Source of the DNA: Semisulcospira habei
Lineage: Eukaryota > Mollusca > Gastropoda > Semisulcospiridae
Length of the DNA: 64,000 nucleotides
Assembly: GCA_036245525.1 (NCBI GenBank)
Contig: BTPG01000005.1
Location: 131,500,290 to 131,564,289 of the forward strand
Reading direction: 5' to 3'
Shown in pieces: positions 49,440-60,250 of the stretch. A model generated the notes under the pieces. That model was not told the DNA's origin. It did no database searches and was given only the letters and a program-made list of their open reading frames with translations. Both the position numbers and the translations under genes were made by a program. Numbering within the stretch: position 1 is the stretch's first letter; the number at the start of each line of letters is the position of its first letter.

Positions 49440-50700
49440 TAAAGTTCACGCAGGGATTCTGCATTGTGCCGTCTTGTCAGCGGTTTTTGTAACAAATATT
49501 CCGTGTATTCACGTTGTTCTGTGCGATCGCTAGATCAACGATCCGCACGGAGTTTTAGTGACGCAGCTCAGCCTAACAGAGCTCAGGAGTAGTTAGAACG
49601 TACTGTTCTGTCAGTGAGGACGGACGTATGTCGGATACACTAGCCGTATTCCAAGACTTTGAAACCTAGATTCCAGGTATGTTTTACATGTATTATCAAC
49701 AGCTAGTGAGCTAAAGGTAGTATGCGTTGTAATATTTAGTTCGGTTGTGTAGCGTTGATGATAGGGTTCAGTTATGTCGGTTTAGAATTTGTTGAGATAA
49801 CCGAGGATGTTTTTATATAGTTATTTGCCGGGATGGATAACTACGGAATGTGATTTGTGTATGCCTAGGTTGTTTACGAAGGTAGTATGTGAGTGTGTTA
49901 AGTATAATCTATTCCAATGTACGAACCGGTGTATGGCGCGTGCGTCATGTTAAAATCTTTTTCATTGTCGTGACGAAGTTATGGTGTGTTGCGAATCTAT
50001 TCTGTTTTATGAAGCACGAGTGTGTGAATGAACGTGTAGATTTATTTATATCAGCCATGTTAGGTAATGTACCTCATATCATCCAATATGTGTATGTTAA
50101 GCAAGTGTTATGACATTGGTACTTTATTGACAGAGTTTTTGTGCGGAGCGAGGGACGTGACGGCGATACGTCAAAGTCAACAGAGGCTGCCGCTGGAGGA
50201 ACGTGTCGTGAGGAGATTCACCGCTCGGGGAGCGAGAGACTTAGTGCCAAAACATCAAAGTCAAACGAGGCTGCGCTAGAGGAGTGTGTCGAGAGGACGT
50301 CCATAGTTCGGGGAACGTGGGACAGCTTCAGGAACGCGTGACGAAAGAAACTACACGCCTAGACACAGAGGAACGTGCGAACGATACAGAGCGACAACAC
50401 CAGTTGAGCAGGTTGGATAATGAGGATAGTTTACCTAACCTGGCGTTTACTATATTGTGTGTGGATGTGAGGGTGATGTGCTAGTGTTGAGATATGTGTC
50501 TCTTGTGAAGAGTATTTTTGAGTTCACGTTTTGTTAGTTAGGACTATAAACGGGTCCACAGAAGAAATGTTTCGCGTTTATACTGCACGAATGCGTCCGA
50601 CTGAGCGTTGTTGTGTATGTGCCCGCTGCGTTTGTGAGTCTGTGCGTGAGACCGGTTGAAAGTCTGCGTGCGTTACAATTGGTTAATGCTAAAAATAAAT
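49440..50700 (+). other. Exon-like non-coding segment, possible transcript or LTR relic
   Basis: A GC-richer stretch ends at ttccag|gtatgt (donor at 49677). A second begins after ttattgacag (50133) and has two imperfect ~85-bp repeats (caaagtcaacagaggctgcc / caaagtcaaacgaggctgcg). AATAAA follows at 50693. No long frame from an ATG. The exon-intron-polyA layout resembles that inside the solo LTR at 60251-61998, but sequence identity was not seen. Confidence 0.3.
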
Positions 50701-50968
50701 TGCTTATTTGACATTCGTAACTCAGGAATTTAGCAATTTGTATCAAACCATATAACGTCGATTAACAGGGTAGAACAGGACTTCTTTTGTGCATGTTAGA
50801 TAGCCGAATGGTAGCCCATAAAAATGCATATCAAAAGTTAATGAAACCTAAAGGCCACTGGGTTCACCAGCAAGAATACAAATGAAACCCAGTTTGAAAG
50901 TCACCTCTTCTTCTTCAGCATCTCTGTCTAACATGTTGAAATTTAAAAAAAAATGTTTCAGTGCAATA

Positions 50969-51177
50969 TAGAGAGAGATAATAGGAGAACACAAAGAATC
51001 AAAATTCAATAATGCCGCACCGATCTATAAATCTCGCCATTATCGATAATAAAATCCTTGAACCCCCCATTACCAATATTACCGAATCAACCCTGTTGGT
51101 TTTGAAAAAGTGGCCAGCATGATCGGTGCGGCATTATTGACTTTGATACTTTTGTATTCTCCTATTATCTCTCTCTA
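50969..51177. mobile_element. 209-bp MITE with ~55-bp terminal inverted repeats and TA duplication
   Basis: tagagagagataataggaga...caataatgccgcaccgat at the left mirrors atcggtgcggcattattgac...tcctattatctctctcta at the right. TA at 50967-50968 and 51178-51179. TA targets fit Tc1/mariner-type mobilisation. Confidence 0.85.
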
Positions 51178-51419
51178 TAACTATTGTCTTTGACAACACC
51201 TAATCACGCACTGATAATTTTTTTTTAATGGCGACCATTACCAATCAAACACTCTTTTACGACCATGACCAGTGCAACCAACGCGGCAAGCAAATTCAAT
51301 TAAACCTTTCAACCTGAAAGAGAGAGACCCATCCTGTCAACAAGTTATGCAATGGTAAAATGATTTCTGAAAAATTGACAAGGCTGGAGTCAAGTAATTC
51401 ATATATGGTGCCAAAACCA

Positions 51420-51434
51420 GCAAACACACACACA

Positions 51435-51470
<36 letters not shown>

Positions 51471-51533
51471 CACACACACATACACTAACACACACACACA
51501 TGCTAACACCAGCACTAACACTAACACACACAA

Positions 51534-51566
<33 letters not shown>

Positions 51567-51580
51567 CACACTAACACATA
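51420..51580. repeat. (CA)n with AACAC variants
   Basis: CA dinucleotides broken by aaacac and ctaaca units; a second such block lies at 52033-52160. Confidence 0.9.
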
Positions 51581-51599
51581 TACACATACATAACATTAT

Positions 51600-52502
51600 A
51601 ACATCTGTGTTAGTTAGCTCATATGTCTGTGATCCCAATGTTACTATGTACGTACTACGGTAAGTGAAACTTATACATTTTAAGTCAGTCTCCTCACAGT
51701 GAGTAGGAGTGGCAGGGGTCTTAATCTACGGCGCGTGGCATTTTGTAAGCCCAGGTGCTACAAGCATGCCACCCTTCTATTCAAAATCAGGTATGTCATT
51801 GGGGACATTTTCTTTCAACGCGGCATGCAGTGGGACTGAGTAGAATTTTATACTTACAACTTAAAGGTAATTTCTGCAAGTTCTTGAAAATTAGTTGTTA
51901 TAAGAAGTTATTAATTACTTAAGATAAGAACAAGCAATTACTTACCAACAACATGTTACAAGAAGTTGACCCCAGTCCTTAATTACTCAGACATTTTTTT
52001 CAAACTTACAAGAGCAATTTGTCTGCTTATCTTACACACACACACAAACAAACGAGCAAACAAACACACAAACAAACACAAACACACAACCACAAACAAA
52101 CAAACACAGACACACACAGACACACACACAAACAAACAGACACACACACACACATACACACATGTCAGTGCAATTCACTGTAAGCATGTCTAATCTGGCA
52201 GGTGGCGTCACAGCTGAACGCCTTTTGTGAGGCGACACACTGCTATTCAATAGTGGAGACATTCCTTTCAGTCAATGCAGGCACAAGCCACAAGGGGACT
52301 GAGCTTTTGAAAAGCTGTCAGCCATCAAAGGCCTTTCATAGCTATAGCCTTTCAATCACTAAGACGTGTCAAAGATCAACAGGGGGACATATTGCCTTTC
52401 AAAAGAGAGTGTCAATTACAAAACGGTTTTACAAGTGGGCTTATATACTCATGTCTGGTTTACTGACAAAGGAACAAATGTGTTTATAAATTTTTTTTAA
52501 AA
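51600..52502. other. Sequence before the first Polinton-type gene
   Basis: Includes the CA/AAAC block at 52033-52160 and a stretch of short direct repeats (gcctttcaat / gcctttcata / gcctttcaaa, 52330-52410) that could belong to the element's terminal repeat. It cannot be tested because the other end lies outside the window. Confidence 0.4.
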
Positions 52503-52514
52503 TTGCATTATAAA

Positions 52515-53045
52515 ATGATATCTGAAGAATTGTTATTATTGAGTGATATTAGCGCTGTAGAGAACAAAGACTTGGACACTAAAAAACAGCGGCTTCTCTC
52601 TGTAATTGTTTCTGGTAAATCAAAAGCTTATCTCGGAAAACAATACACGACAGAAGATATTGAAACACTCTCAGCTGATGAATTAAATAAACTTCATTCT
52701 AAATATGATAATCACATCGTGTCGCTAATGACCCAAGATTTGAGCCGATCTCTCGTCTGTCTATATTCAAAAGCAGTCAATCACTTCCTGCCCGTAGACA
52801 TTGATACCTTATCACACGACCTAGAGAGCAACCCCATAGTTTCAAGTTCAATCGGCAAATTAGCTTGCCTTTTGTTCTACAGGTTTGGTAATTACCTCGT
52901 GCCTTTGGTAACTTTGCTCGTGACTGGGTGTCATATTGATTTTACAAAATTAAATTTGTTTGGAAAAGAAAATGATGGACGAGACCCAGACGTCTCCACA
53001 ACCAAACCCTGTCCCTGTCCCGACACCGATTCAAACTGTGACTAA
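52515..53045 (+). CDS. Small Polinton-associated protein of unknown function
   Basis: 177 codons from ATG 52515 (the frame also has an ATG at 52503). Begins with a charged helical part (NKDLDTKKQRLL, SADELNKL) and has a hydrophobic stretch near the C-terminus (LACLLFYRFGNYLVPLVTLL). The frame overlaps the next gene by 74 bp, more than usual in such compact elements. The last ~25 codons, rich in C and P, may therefore be out-of-frame extension after a lost stop. I recognise this as a type of protein carried at this end of Polinton-like elements but know no function. Confidence 0.6.
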   Translation: MISEELLLLSDISAVENKDLDTKKQRLLSVIVSGKSKAYLGKQYTTEDIETLSADELNKLHSKYDNHIVSLMTQDLSRSLVCLYSKAVNHFLPVDIDTLSHDLESNPIVSSSIGKLACLLFYRFGNYLVPLVTLLVTGCHIDFTKLNLFGKENDGRDPDVSTTKPCPCPDTDSNCD

Positions 53046-53374
53046 AATTAAAAACCCAGGAAGGGTTCAGGCTGGTAAACGGTTAGCCGATTGGAATAAG
53101 CAGAAAAAATTAGAGCTTAAGGCGCTAACAGAAAAGACTCATGAAACTGACCACTCATCATCGGCGCCGGCCCCACCGTCAGAGTCATTACTGTCAGGAC
53201 CAACAACACCGTCAGGACCCTCTTTTCCACCACACCCACATCAAAGTGAAAGACAAACAACTGAGTCTAACCCTGAACCTGAAATAAAAAGATAAATAGT
53301 TGCTGGATTTGTTGTTGGATTTTGTTACACAGGTTACAGGCTATACAGAAAATACAGGCCACAGACTCAGTGAC
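52972..53374 (+). pseudogene. Basic protein with C-terminal membrane segment, one nonsense codon
   Basis: ATG at 52972 or 52975. A basic segment (NPGRVQAGKRLADWNKQKK) is followed by a P/S/T-rich linker and a TAA at 53293-53295. In the same frame beyond the stop lies a hydrophobic stretch followed by basic and aromatic residues, ending at TGA near 53372. It looks like a membrane anchor severed by a CAA-to-TAA type change. Function unknown. Confidence 0.5.
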
Positions 53375-53494
53375 CAAAATAACAAGCATTCCATCAACAA
53401 AACAAAGTCGACACATTACCAATAATACCCAAAGTTGTCGACCCATTTGTTATGCAGTAATAAATTTATTATTTTAATTTTTATTGCCTAAGAA

Positions 53495-53725
53495 ATGAAC
53501 GATTCAAAGAACATAATGAAACTTGTCTATCACTCTGCCATGATAAGTGGACTAGCTGTTGCTTACTCTATGCTTGCAAAAAATCTACTCAAAATGAAAT
53601 CTGTTGATCTCAGTAGATTAGACATTGAAGACAGTGCAAAGCTAATTGCAGTTGTAACGGCGTCAATTGCGACGAAAGACTTTCTCATCAAGCAAGGAAT
53701 TATTCCCAAAAATGTTTCTATGTAA
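53495..53725 (+). CDS. 76-residue protein, unknown
   Basis: Intact small frame. Residues 9-25 (LVYHSAMISGLAVAYSM) are hydrophobic enough for a membrane helix; a second apolar stretch is KLIAVVTASIATK. Its position between accessory genes and tight spacing to the next gene (7 bp) support it being real. Function unknown. Confidence 0.6.
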   Translation: MNDSKNIMKLVYHSAMISGLAVAYSMLAKNLLKMKSVDLSRLDIEDSAKLIAVVTASIATKDFLIKQGIIPKNVSM

Positions 53726-53732
53726 ATAAAGT

Positions 53733-54164
53733 ATGGCAACTTTAGCTGTAATAATTGGAGGCACGATGGTCAACACCCTGGCTTTTAGTGGATCAAACTA
53801 TCTCTTTTCAAAAGTGGGTAGAGAGGAATCAGCAGAAGAATTAAAGTGACACAATGAAGCATCTGAAAAACTTGCACAAGCCCAGCAGGATTATGAAAAA
53901 CAAAGAATAGAGAAACTTGATTTTATCAATGAAAAACTCCGACTAGAAAATCATGCACAACACACATTTTCTAATAGCAACAACGCAATCCGTGAATATT
54001 TTCTCATCACGGGTAATGACATGTCTACCCCAAAACCAAAACTTAGCAACTACTATCAACCTAGTCCACAACAAAAAAACGAAGAGATAATTTTTGTTAT
54101 AGTGGGAATGACATTTGTATTTTTTACGGGACTTTATATTGCTAGAAAAAATGACAGACGCTAA
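53733..54164 (+). pseudogene. Coiled-coil protein with N- and C-terminal hydrophobic segments, one nonsense codon
   Basis: ATG at 53733, an in-frame TGA at 53847-53849, then the frame stays open to a TAA at 54162-54164. The N-terminal part (TLAVIIGGTMVNTLAF) is hydrophobic. The middle is rich in E, K and Q (heptad-like), and the end has IIFVIVGMTFVFFTGLYIA followed by basic residues. The stop overlaps the integrase start (54151). Function unknown; the architecture suggests a membrane protein. Confidence 0.55.
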
Positions 54165-55124
54165 ACTATCAAAAATATATTACTCTCCAATTGGGTACTG
54201 GAAAGGAGCAACCGCTATTCAGAAATTACACGCGGCCGTAGGCGGTGATGTATCACTCATTGAGATAAAACTATGGTTACAGAGACAGGCAATTTGGTAG
54301 ATATACCTCCCTGCGCCAAAAAGAATATCTACACCTCATTTTGAGAATACAACACCAAAAGACACGCATCAAATGGATTTATTGTTCCTACCACACGATA
54401 CAATAAGAAAGAAATGATACAAGTATGCACTACCTGTCGTTGACATTGTTTCAAGGTACAAGGATGCCGAACCCATATCTGACAAAACTGCTACCACCGT
54501 TGCTACAGCGTTAACAAAAATATATAGTCGAGGCCCTTTAAAATACCCCAGGCTCATGCAGGATGATGACGGATCTGAATTCAAAGGAGCATTTAATCAG
54601 TTATTAGCAAAGCATGGCCTACTGGTTAGACACAGCATTCCAGGCGTACACAGATCTCAGGCAATAGTTGAAAACTTCAACAAGCAATTATCGGAGAGGC
54701 TTTTCAGTTACCAGTATTCTAAGGAACTCATGCATGACACGCGTAACACCGAGTGGGTAAAAAGATTACCGGCTGTGATAAAAGCAATGAATAACAAAGG
54801 CCATGTAAAGCCTGCTGACGCTATTAAATTAAAAACAATGACAGACCCAAAAACACCACCGTCAGGACCGTCAGAACCACTGCTGGCGCCAGACACAAGT
54901 TTATTTACAAAGCAAGTAAGATATCTGTATCAGCCCGGCGAGTCTAAAAATGACGTGAAGCGCAGGTCAACCGACCCCATCTGGTCCATGACCGTACATA
55001 ATATAAAAAAATAGTTCCTAGTGCTGACGCATCAATATATTATTTATATGAACCAGCCCCACAGAGGGCATTTGTCAGAGAAGAATTACAGATTATTCCC
55101 CCAGACACTGTTACTCACTTTTGA
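54151..55124 (+). pseudogene. rve-type integrase of the Polinton-like element
   Basis: ATG at 54151, overlapping the previous stop. The N-terminal MTDAKLSKIYYSPIGYW is a helical region typical of these integrases. The catalytic core has HQMDLLFLPHD (first Asp), DDDGSEFKG (second Asp) and AIVENFNK (Glu), so the D,D(35)E triad is visible. Breaks: TAG at 54298-54300, TGA at 54415-54417, and a one-base slip in the A-run at 55003-55013, after which the frame continues to TGA 55122-55124. It would have inserted the element. The 3' end overlaps the polymerase 3' end on the other strand by 14 bp. Confidence 0.85.
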
Positions 55125-56285
55125 CCAATTCGTCAATCAGTTCGTCAATGAGCTCGTCACAAATACCCTCAGATAACTTGAGCCTGTAATGTCCAGGCGC
55201 ATAAGCCTTCTCCTTACTGTGAAACACTCGCTTCATGTCCCCAACTGCCAGTGACTTTTTATGTGTTTGAATCATTTCAAGATTATGTTTGTTTGATCTC
55301 AGTGACTTGTTTGGATAATCAGGCATTAATGCTCCATCTAAAACTTGCTTGTAATGCTCATGGCGGATGTCTTTATTTTTTATCGCTGTTTTTTTTAATA
55401 CCTTTTGCTTTTGACTGACTGCCCTTTTGGTGTAGTATAGAATACATTTTTGATCTAAGTCCAGCGTACTCAACTATCGGCACACCATTCAGTTCGTCTT
55501 TAAACTTTCCAGGCACTTTCTTGTTTTGTGTGCTAAACAGTGGATGATCTTTTGGATAGTCAGACATGTCATACATGTGTAACTCTGTTTTCATGTCTTC
55601 ATAAAAGTCTTCAGTAGGAACATCAATGATCATAGTCAGTGTCAGTGTATAGCAGACGACACTCAGGATACTTTGGTATAAAGTAATCATAATAAAATTC
55701 AAGCATTAACAGTTTTGACAACTCAAGAATTGCCATACCAATGAATACTGGCTTCTCCAGTTTAACAATCTTTTTTTTTTTTGAGTGACACTGCATACAA
55801 TGATGAATGAAACTCTTTATACCCTGTGTACTGTGGCTTACCTGTAAGTTTAATTGCACCTGATTCAGTTGTAACAAGTCTCACATCTTTGCGGTGATGA
55901 GGATTTTCCATCGTCTTACCAAAACAAGCATTGTTCATAAGCTTAAAGAAGTCTTTGTCAAATGCAGTGTTGCCATCCCTTGCACACAATGTTGTGTTCT
56001 TCATTATGTAATCTTTCATGAAAGCACTCTGATCAAATTGAATGCCTCTGTGAACTTTCTTTAGTACTAACCCATGTCTTATGTAAAACTGCAACAAGCG
56101 ATAGTGGCAAACGTAATTGAATTTGTCATTCAGATTTGGCACAAGTTTAGTGTCTTCTTTTTTCCCTGTCATACTCATTTTTTCAACAGCCAACAGATAA
56201 TCATTGTGGTAATCATGTAGATGGTGTGGGTACTCCAGGTCTACTTCAAAGATCCAACCCTTCGCATCGTTTCGATCATGATTCA

Positions 56286-56675
56286 ACCCCACCCGGGTCT
56301 GCCCTGGGGGACTTGGGTGGGGTTAGGTATTTTTTAGTTCCCAGGGTCACCCTGGTCAGCCCCACAGGGTGGGTTTTTCTCTCTATTCTGGGGCATGTGT
56401 TTCTGTCTACCCTTTGTCCATTCACCTGTATTTGCCTTTTTAAAACTCTCCCTACTGTCTGCACTGCCTGTAGCTCTTGATATTGGATGTGTGTTGCTAA
56501 ATGGTCTTAGCTTTATTTAGGCCCCATGTGTTAGGTTTATTTAACGTATTTGACCGGCTGGCGACATACATTCAATGTTCTGTTTCTTTTTTATTTTTTC
56601 ACAAGCAGTGCAGGCACGTCCTGAGAAAGCCTTGTTGCTGTCGGGACGTTAAGCAATGTACAATCAATCAATCAA
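56286..56675 (+). mobile_element. SINE-like repeat, copy 2, in the polymerase gene
   Basis: Flanked by tcgatcatgattca at 56272-56285 and 56676-56689 (14 bp). Begins accccacccgggtctgccct, ends gcaatgtacaatcaatcaat. Very close in sequence to copy 3 (58154-58551), so both inserted recently. Opposite orientation to the polymerase gene. Confidence 0.9.
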
Positions 56676-58153
56676 TCGATCATGATTCATAATATAGTTT
56701 GTTATCCTTGTTATGTCATACTGTGACAAATCATGCAGACAAAAGTTTTTCAAGGGCAATAACTCACACATCGCCCAGCCATGCAAATTGTTCACGTCTA
56801 CGTAGGTAATGAATGACCTTGACCTTGAGGGGTCAAAGTCAAGGTCATCCAGATATTTGTTGTTGGCTTTGGAATAATTGTTTGCGGCAATACTAATTCC
56901 ACCTCTCAATCCACATTCTACCATTTCACCCATCGTACGATCAAAACAACAGGTCTATAAATATCTTGCTGGATTTCAAAAATGCATCCCATGTCATGCC
57001 AGGACTAGTTATGTAGCAAGCCGGGTCAAGACTGTAGTGCAACAAACCCTTTTCACGATAACTTTTGAATACGCCTGCTAGCAAACAAACGTCAGCTTTC
57101 AAGTACTGGTCATGATAGTCACCAATCGTCTGACACCCTAATTTATCCCATTCATCAAGAGCATGCTGGTAATCAGAGTCAGAAATACCTTTACCATTAA
57201 GTGTCGAATAAAATTTCTCTTTTGGTGGTAGTCTCCTTTCCTCAAACACAACCCAGTGATCAATGTACTCATACTGATAGACACCTTTCTTGATCAAGTC
57301 TGGCTCAAAATATTTTTTTGTTATTGGATACTCAGTTAGTCCATCTGCCAGACTAGCAAGACCTAAAGACAAATGTTGCATGAGTCATAAAATGCTAATT
57401 TGTTGTCCAGCCTAAAAGTCAGGTACTTCTCAGTTGTCTGAGCAATACAACTAATGTTTTTGTAAGACTCATCTACAGCACACATGATAATGTGTGAATC
57501 ATATCCTTTGAGATTATGAAAAAAAGATTGGTAACTTATATGTCTTATGATCTGTTTTTAATAGCAAGTTACAATTGTTATGTGCAGCACCTCTGTAGTG
57601 TCCAGTTATGTGATCATGGTCACAAACTTTATCACCCTGGAGGGGTTGTTCACAAATCCAACACATCTCTGCTGTATCAAAATTTAGTTTGTCTTCTTCT
57701 GTCATCACCAAAGATATCTGACATGTTGTGAGATAATGTACTACCTGACTATGCAGATGTCTCATTTCTGTTAAAAACAGACAAGCTGCATTTTCACCTC
57801 TGTAGATAACAGGTCTGAATGCTGTCCGTCTGACCTAACAATAATGTATCCAAAAGAACACACCACTTGGTCACTCAACTTTATAGTCTTTGGTAATGAT
57901 TCTGGAACAGGTCCTTCATATGGTACAACCAGTGATTCAAAATCAGCATACACTACAAAAGGCAGCTTTTGCTGATTCCCATAGTTCTTGAAATATACTT
58001 GACTACCAGGTTCTGGGTACTTAAGTACAGTTTGTATGTCATCAGCTGACCTACAGTGCAAGGCATGTTTGTGCGCTACTGAAATAGAGGAGAATCTTTG
58101 TAAACATATTTTACACACTTCCTGTTTGCCATTGTGTTTTGAAACATGATTAT

Positions 58154-58551
58154 ACCCCACCCGGGTCTGCCCTGGGGGACTTGGGTGGGGTTAGGTATTT
58201 TTTAGTTCCCAGGGTCACCCTGGTCAGCCCCACAGGGTGGGTTTTTCTCTCTATTCTGGGGCATGTGTTTCTGTCTACCCTTTGTCCATTCACCTGTATT
58301 TGCCTTTTTAAAACTCTCCCTACTGTCTGCACTGCCTGTAGCTCTTGATATTGGATGTGTGCTGCTAAATGGTCTTAGCTTTATTTAGGCCCCATGTGTT
58401 AGGTTTATTTAACGTATTTGACCGGCTGGCGACATACATTCAATGTTCTGTTTATTTTTTATTTTTTCACAAGCAGTGCAGGCACGTCCTGAGAAAGCCT
58501 TGTTGCTGTCAGGACGTTAAGCAATGTACAATCAATCAATCAATCAATCAA
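58154..58551 (+). mobile_element. SINE-like repeat, copy 3, in the polymerase gene
   Basis: Flanked by ttgaaacatgattat at 58139-58153 and 58552-58566 (15 bp). Differs from copy 2 at only a handful of positions by eye (e.g. tgtgctgct/tgtgttgct, tttatttttt/tttctttttt). Confidence 0.9.
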
Positions 58552-59414
58552 TTGAAACATGATTATGAATTAGTCGTGACATACTCCTGATAATTGTGTA
58601 GTGAAAGTTATCATTATCACCGATTAATAACATGTCAACATGTTTATCTTCTGACTGACCATAGGTTGGGGCAAGTGGTGATACTCTAATTGGTTGTAAC
58701 TTGTCAACAGACTCATTATCCCACACATACACATTTACAGATATACTAGGATTTAGTTTTTCAAACAAGCTATGTCTTCTATTTTAACAGGGAAATCTAT
58801 GCCACTGAAATCAAGTTCGTTTACAAATTTAGTGTAGTTAGATACGCGATCAGGTTTTGTTTTTACAAAGTGTAGTTTAGCAAGCACACACCACTTGAAA
58901 CAAAAATTATCATTGTTCTGTATATTGACGACAGCCTTTTTGTTTGCAACCTCTGTTGGCAGTGGTATCCATGATTTACCTAATATAGGATAGGATGATA
59001 CCTTGACTGTTTTAATTGTAGTTCATGTACACGACCTTCATGCCAACCAGACCCCTTCATTTTTGCTCTGTCAATTGCTTCAAGGAAGTCAGGCAACAGT
59101 CTGTCTCTAAACACGTTCTCCAATTCGCTTCTTGTGTTAACTGTCTGTTGTCTTGTCGAGATATACGATGCAATCACTTCACCGTCTACTCTAGTAAATT
59201 CTATTTTAGCAACAACCTGAATCTTTACACTGCCTGAAAGAAGATTATCTTGTATGACAGAAAAAGAGTTTTCTATCGATTCATAGACATTGTTACTATT
59301 AGATATAGGCACGTCTGTTGTGTGAAACACGTTTCTTAAGCCAGATGAGCTTGATGGGCTTTGTGTATTGTCCGTCATTTTTATTTGACGGACAAAATAA
59401 TAAAATAAAAAATA

Positions 59415-59786
59415 TTAACGTTGACTATGCTGGCGCTGCATGTGTAATACCACTTTATTAACTGTAACACTGTTAATATAAACATTTAGTTTGCGTAGTT
59501 GTTTAAATATGTTATAACAAAGTTCCTCTAGCCAGCCCTAGTGGCTATAGTTGGTATCATTAACTTTAAAAGTAGGTGTCTTTAAATCAACTGTCATGCA
59601 CTCCACATATGGATGCTCATTAAAATAATCCAAAGTCACACTATATGTTGCATATATCTCCTATGGTACTATTATTGATGTAAGTGCAAATGGGTTTTTG
59701 TAATGTGTTCTTAACTCTTCAAAGTGTTGGATATATCTGAAGCTCTCTGTGAGATCAATCACTTGCATGATTTGTCCATCTGTCAT
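59415..59786 (-). pseudogene. Small Polinton-associated protein, two nonsense codons
   Basis: From ATG (59786-59784) the frame has 123 codons to TAA at 59417-59415, with TAG at 59663-59661 and TAG at 59540-59538. The start MTDGQIMQVID is spaced normally after the ATPase stop (28 bp), and an AT-rich gap of 36 bp separates its end from the polymerase start. The conserved reading frame around both stops argues for a former gene. Function unknown. Confidence 0.5.
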
Positions 59787-60250
59787 TTTTTATGGACAAA
59801 ACAAAAGACTAAATTAATTTACTAACCCATACCCTGTGGGCTGATCTGTCTTTAAAATAAGCTTAGTTGATTTCAGTTTATTTTTTACTATGTCCCGTTC
59901 ATGTTTATTTGGGATAACATCGTTCTCTCTGAGACAGTCGTCAAAGCTGTCACGATCCTTACAGTAAAACAAACACATAAACTTTAACTGTTCATGAAAA
60001 TCTTTCAGTACAGCATTATATTTCTGAGTGAGAATCCATACACTGACATTTGCATGTCTGCCAGTGAAGGCCAGGTCTGCTAAAGTGTTTCTCTTTTTGA
60101 CAATGTCTTTCTCTGCAGAGCAATCATCGACTATAAACAAAGTTGGCTGTCCTTCAAATTGCTTGTAAAAAGACACCAACAGTCATTCAGTTTTTTTCTC
60201 AGGGTCAACTAAGTAAATGTTGCTGGCAGTCCAAATAAATAATCGGTTGT

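Larger units (their letters stand above)
55111..59378 (-). pseudogene. Family B DNA polymerase (protein-primed type), broken
   Basis: Starts MTDNTQSPSSSS at 59378. A frameshift near 58983 (TA repeat) is followed by the pre-exonuclease region (ending 58544) and SINE copy 3. Next come the exonuclease motif VVYADFES (about 57930), a Cys/His segment CDHDHITGHYRG (57640) and YHDQYLKADVCLLAG (57100). Motif A YVDVNNLHGWAM (56790) is followed by SINE copy 2, motif B KLMNNACFGKTMEN (55920) and motif C LLYTDTDYDH (55640). The end is rich in DELID repeats, with stop TAA at 55111-55113. Without the two SINEs the gene is ~3.45 kb, a normal size for Polinton polymerases. Further frameshifts lie near 57770, 57400, 56935, 55780 and 55400-55470. 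Catalytic aspartates of motifs A and C are present, so decay is by indels and insertions, not loss of the site. Confidence 0.9.

Noticed and set aside
53733..54417. Programmed stop-codon readthrough or an alternative code in the Polinton-like genes
   Set aside because: All three stop codons occur, and clear frameshifts exist in the same genes and in the polymerase and capsid genes, so pseudogene decay is simpler.
56226..58348. Open frames in the SINE copies (about 60-84 codons)
   Set aside because: They recur because the SINE recurs; they are present on both strands of the same GC-rich head.
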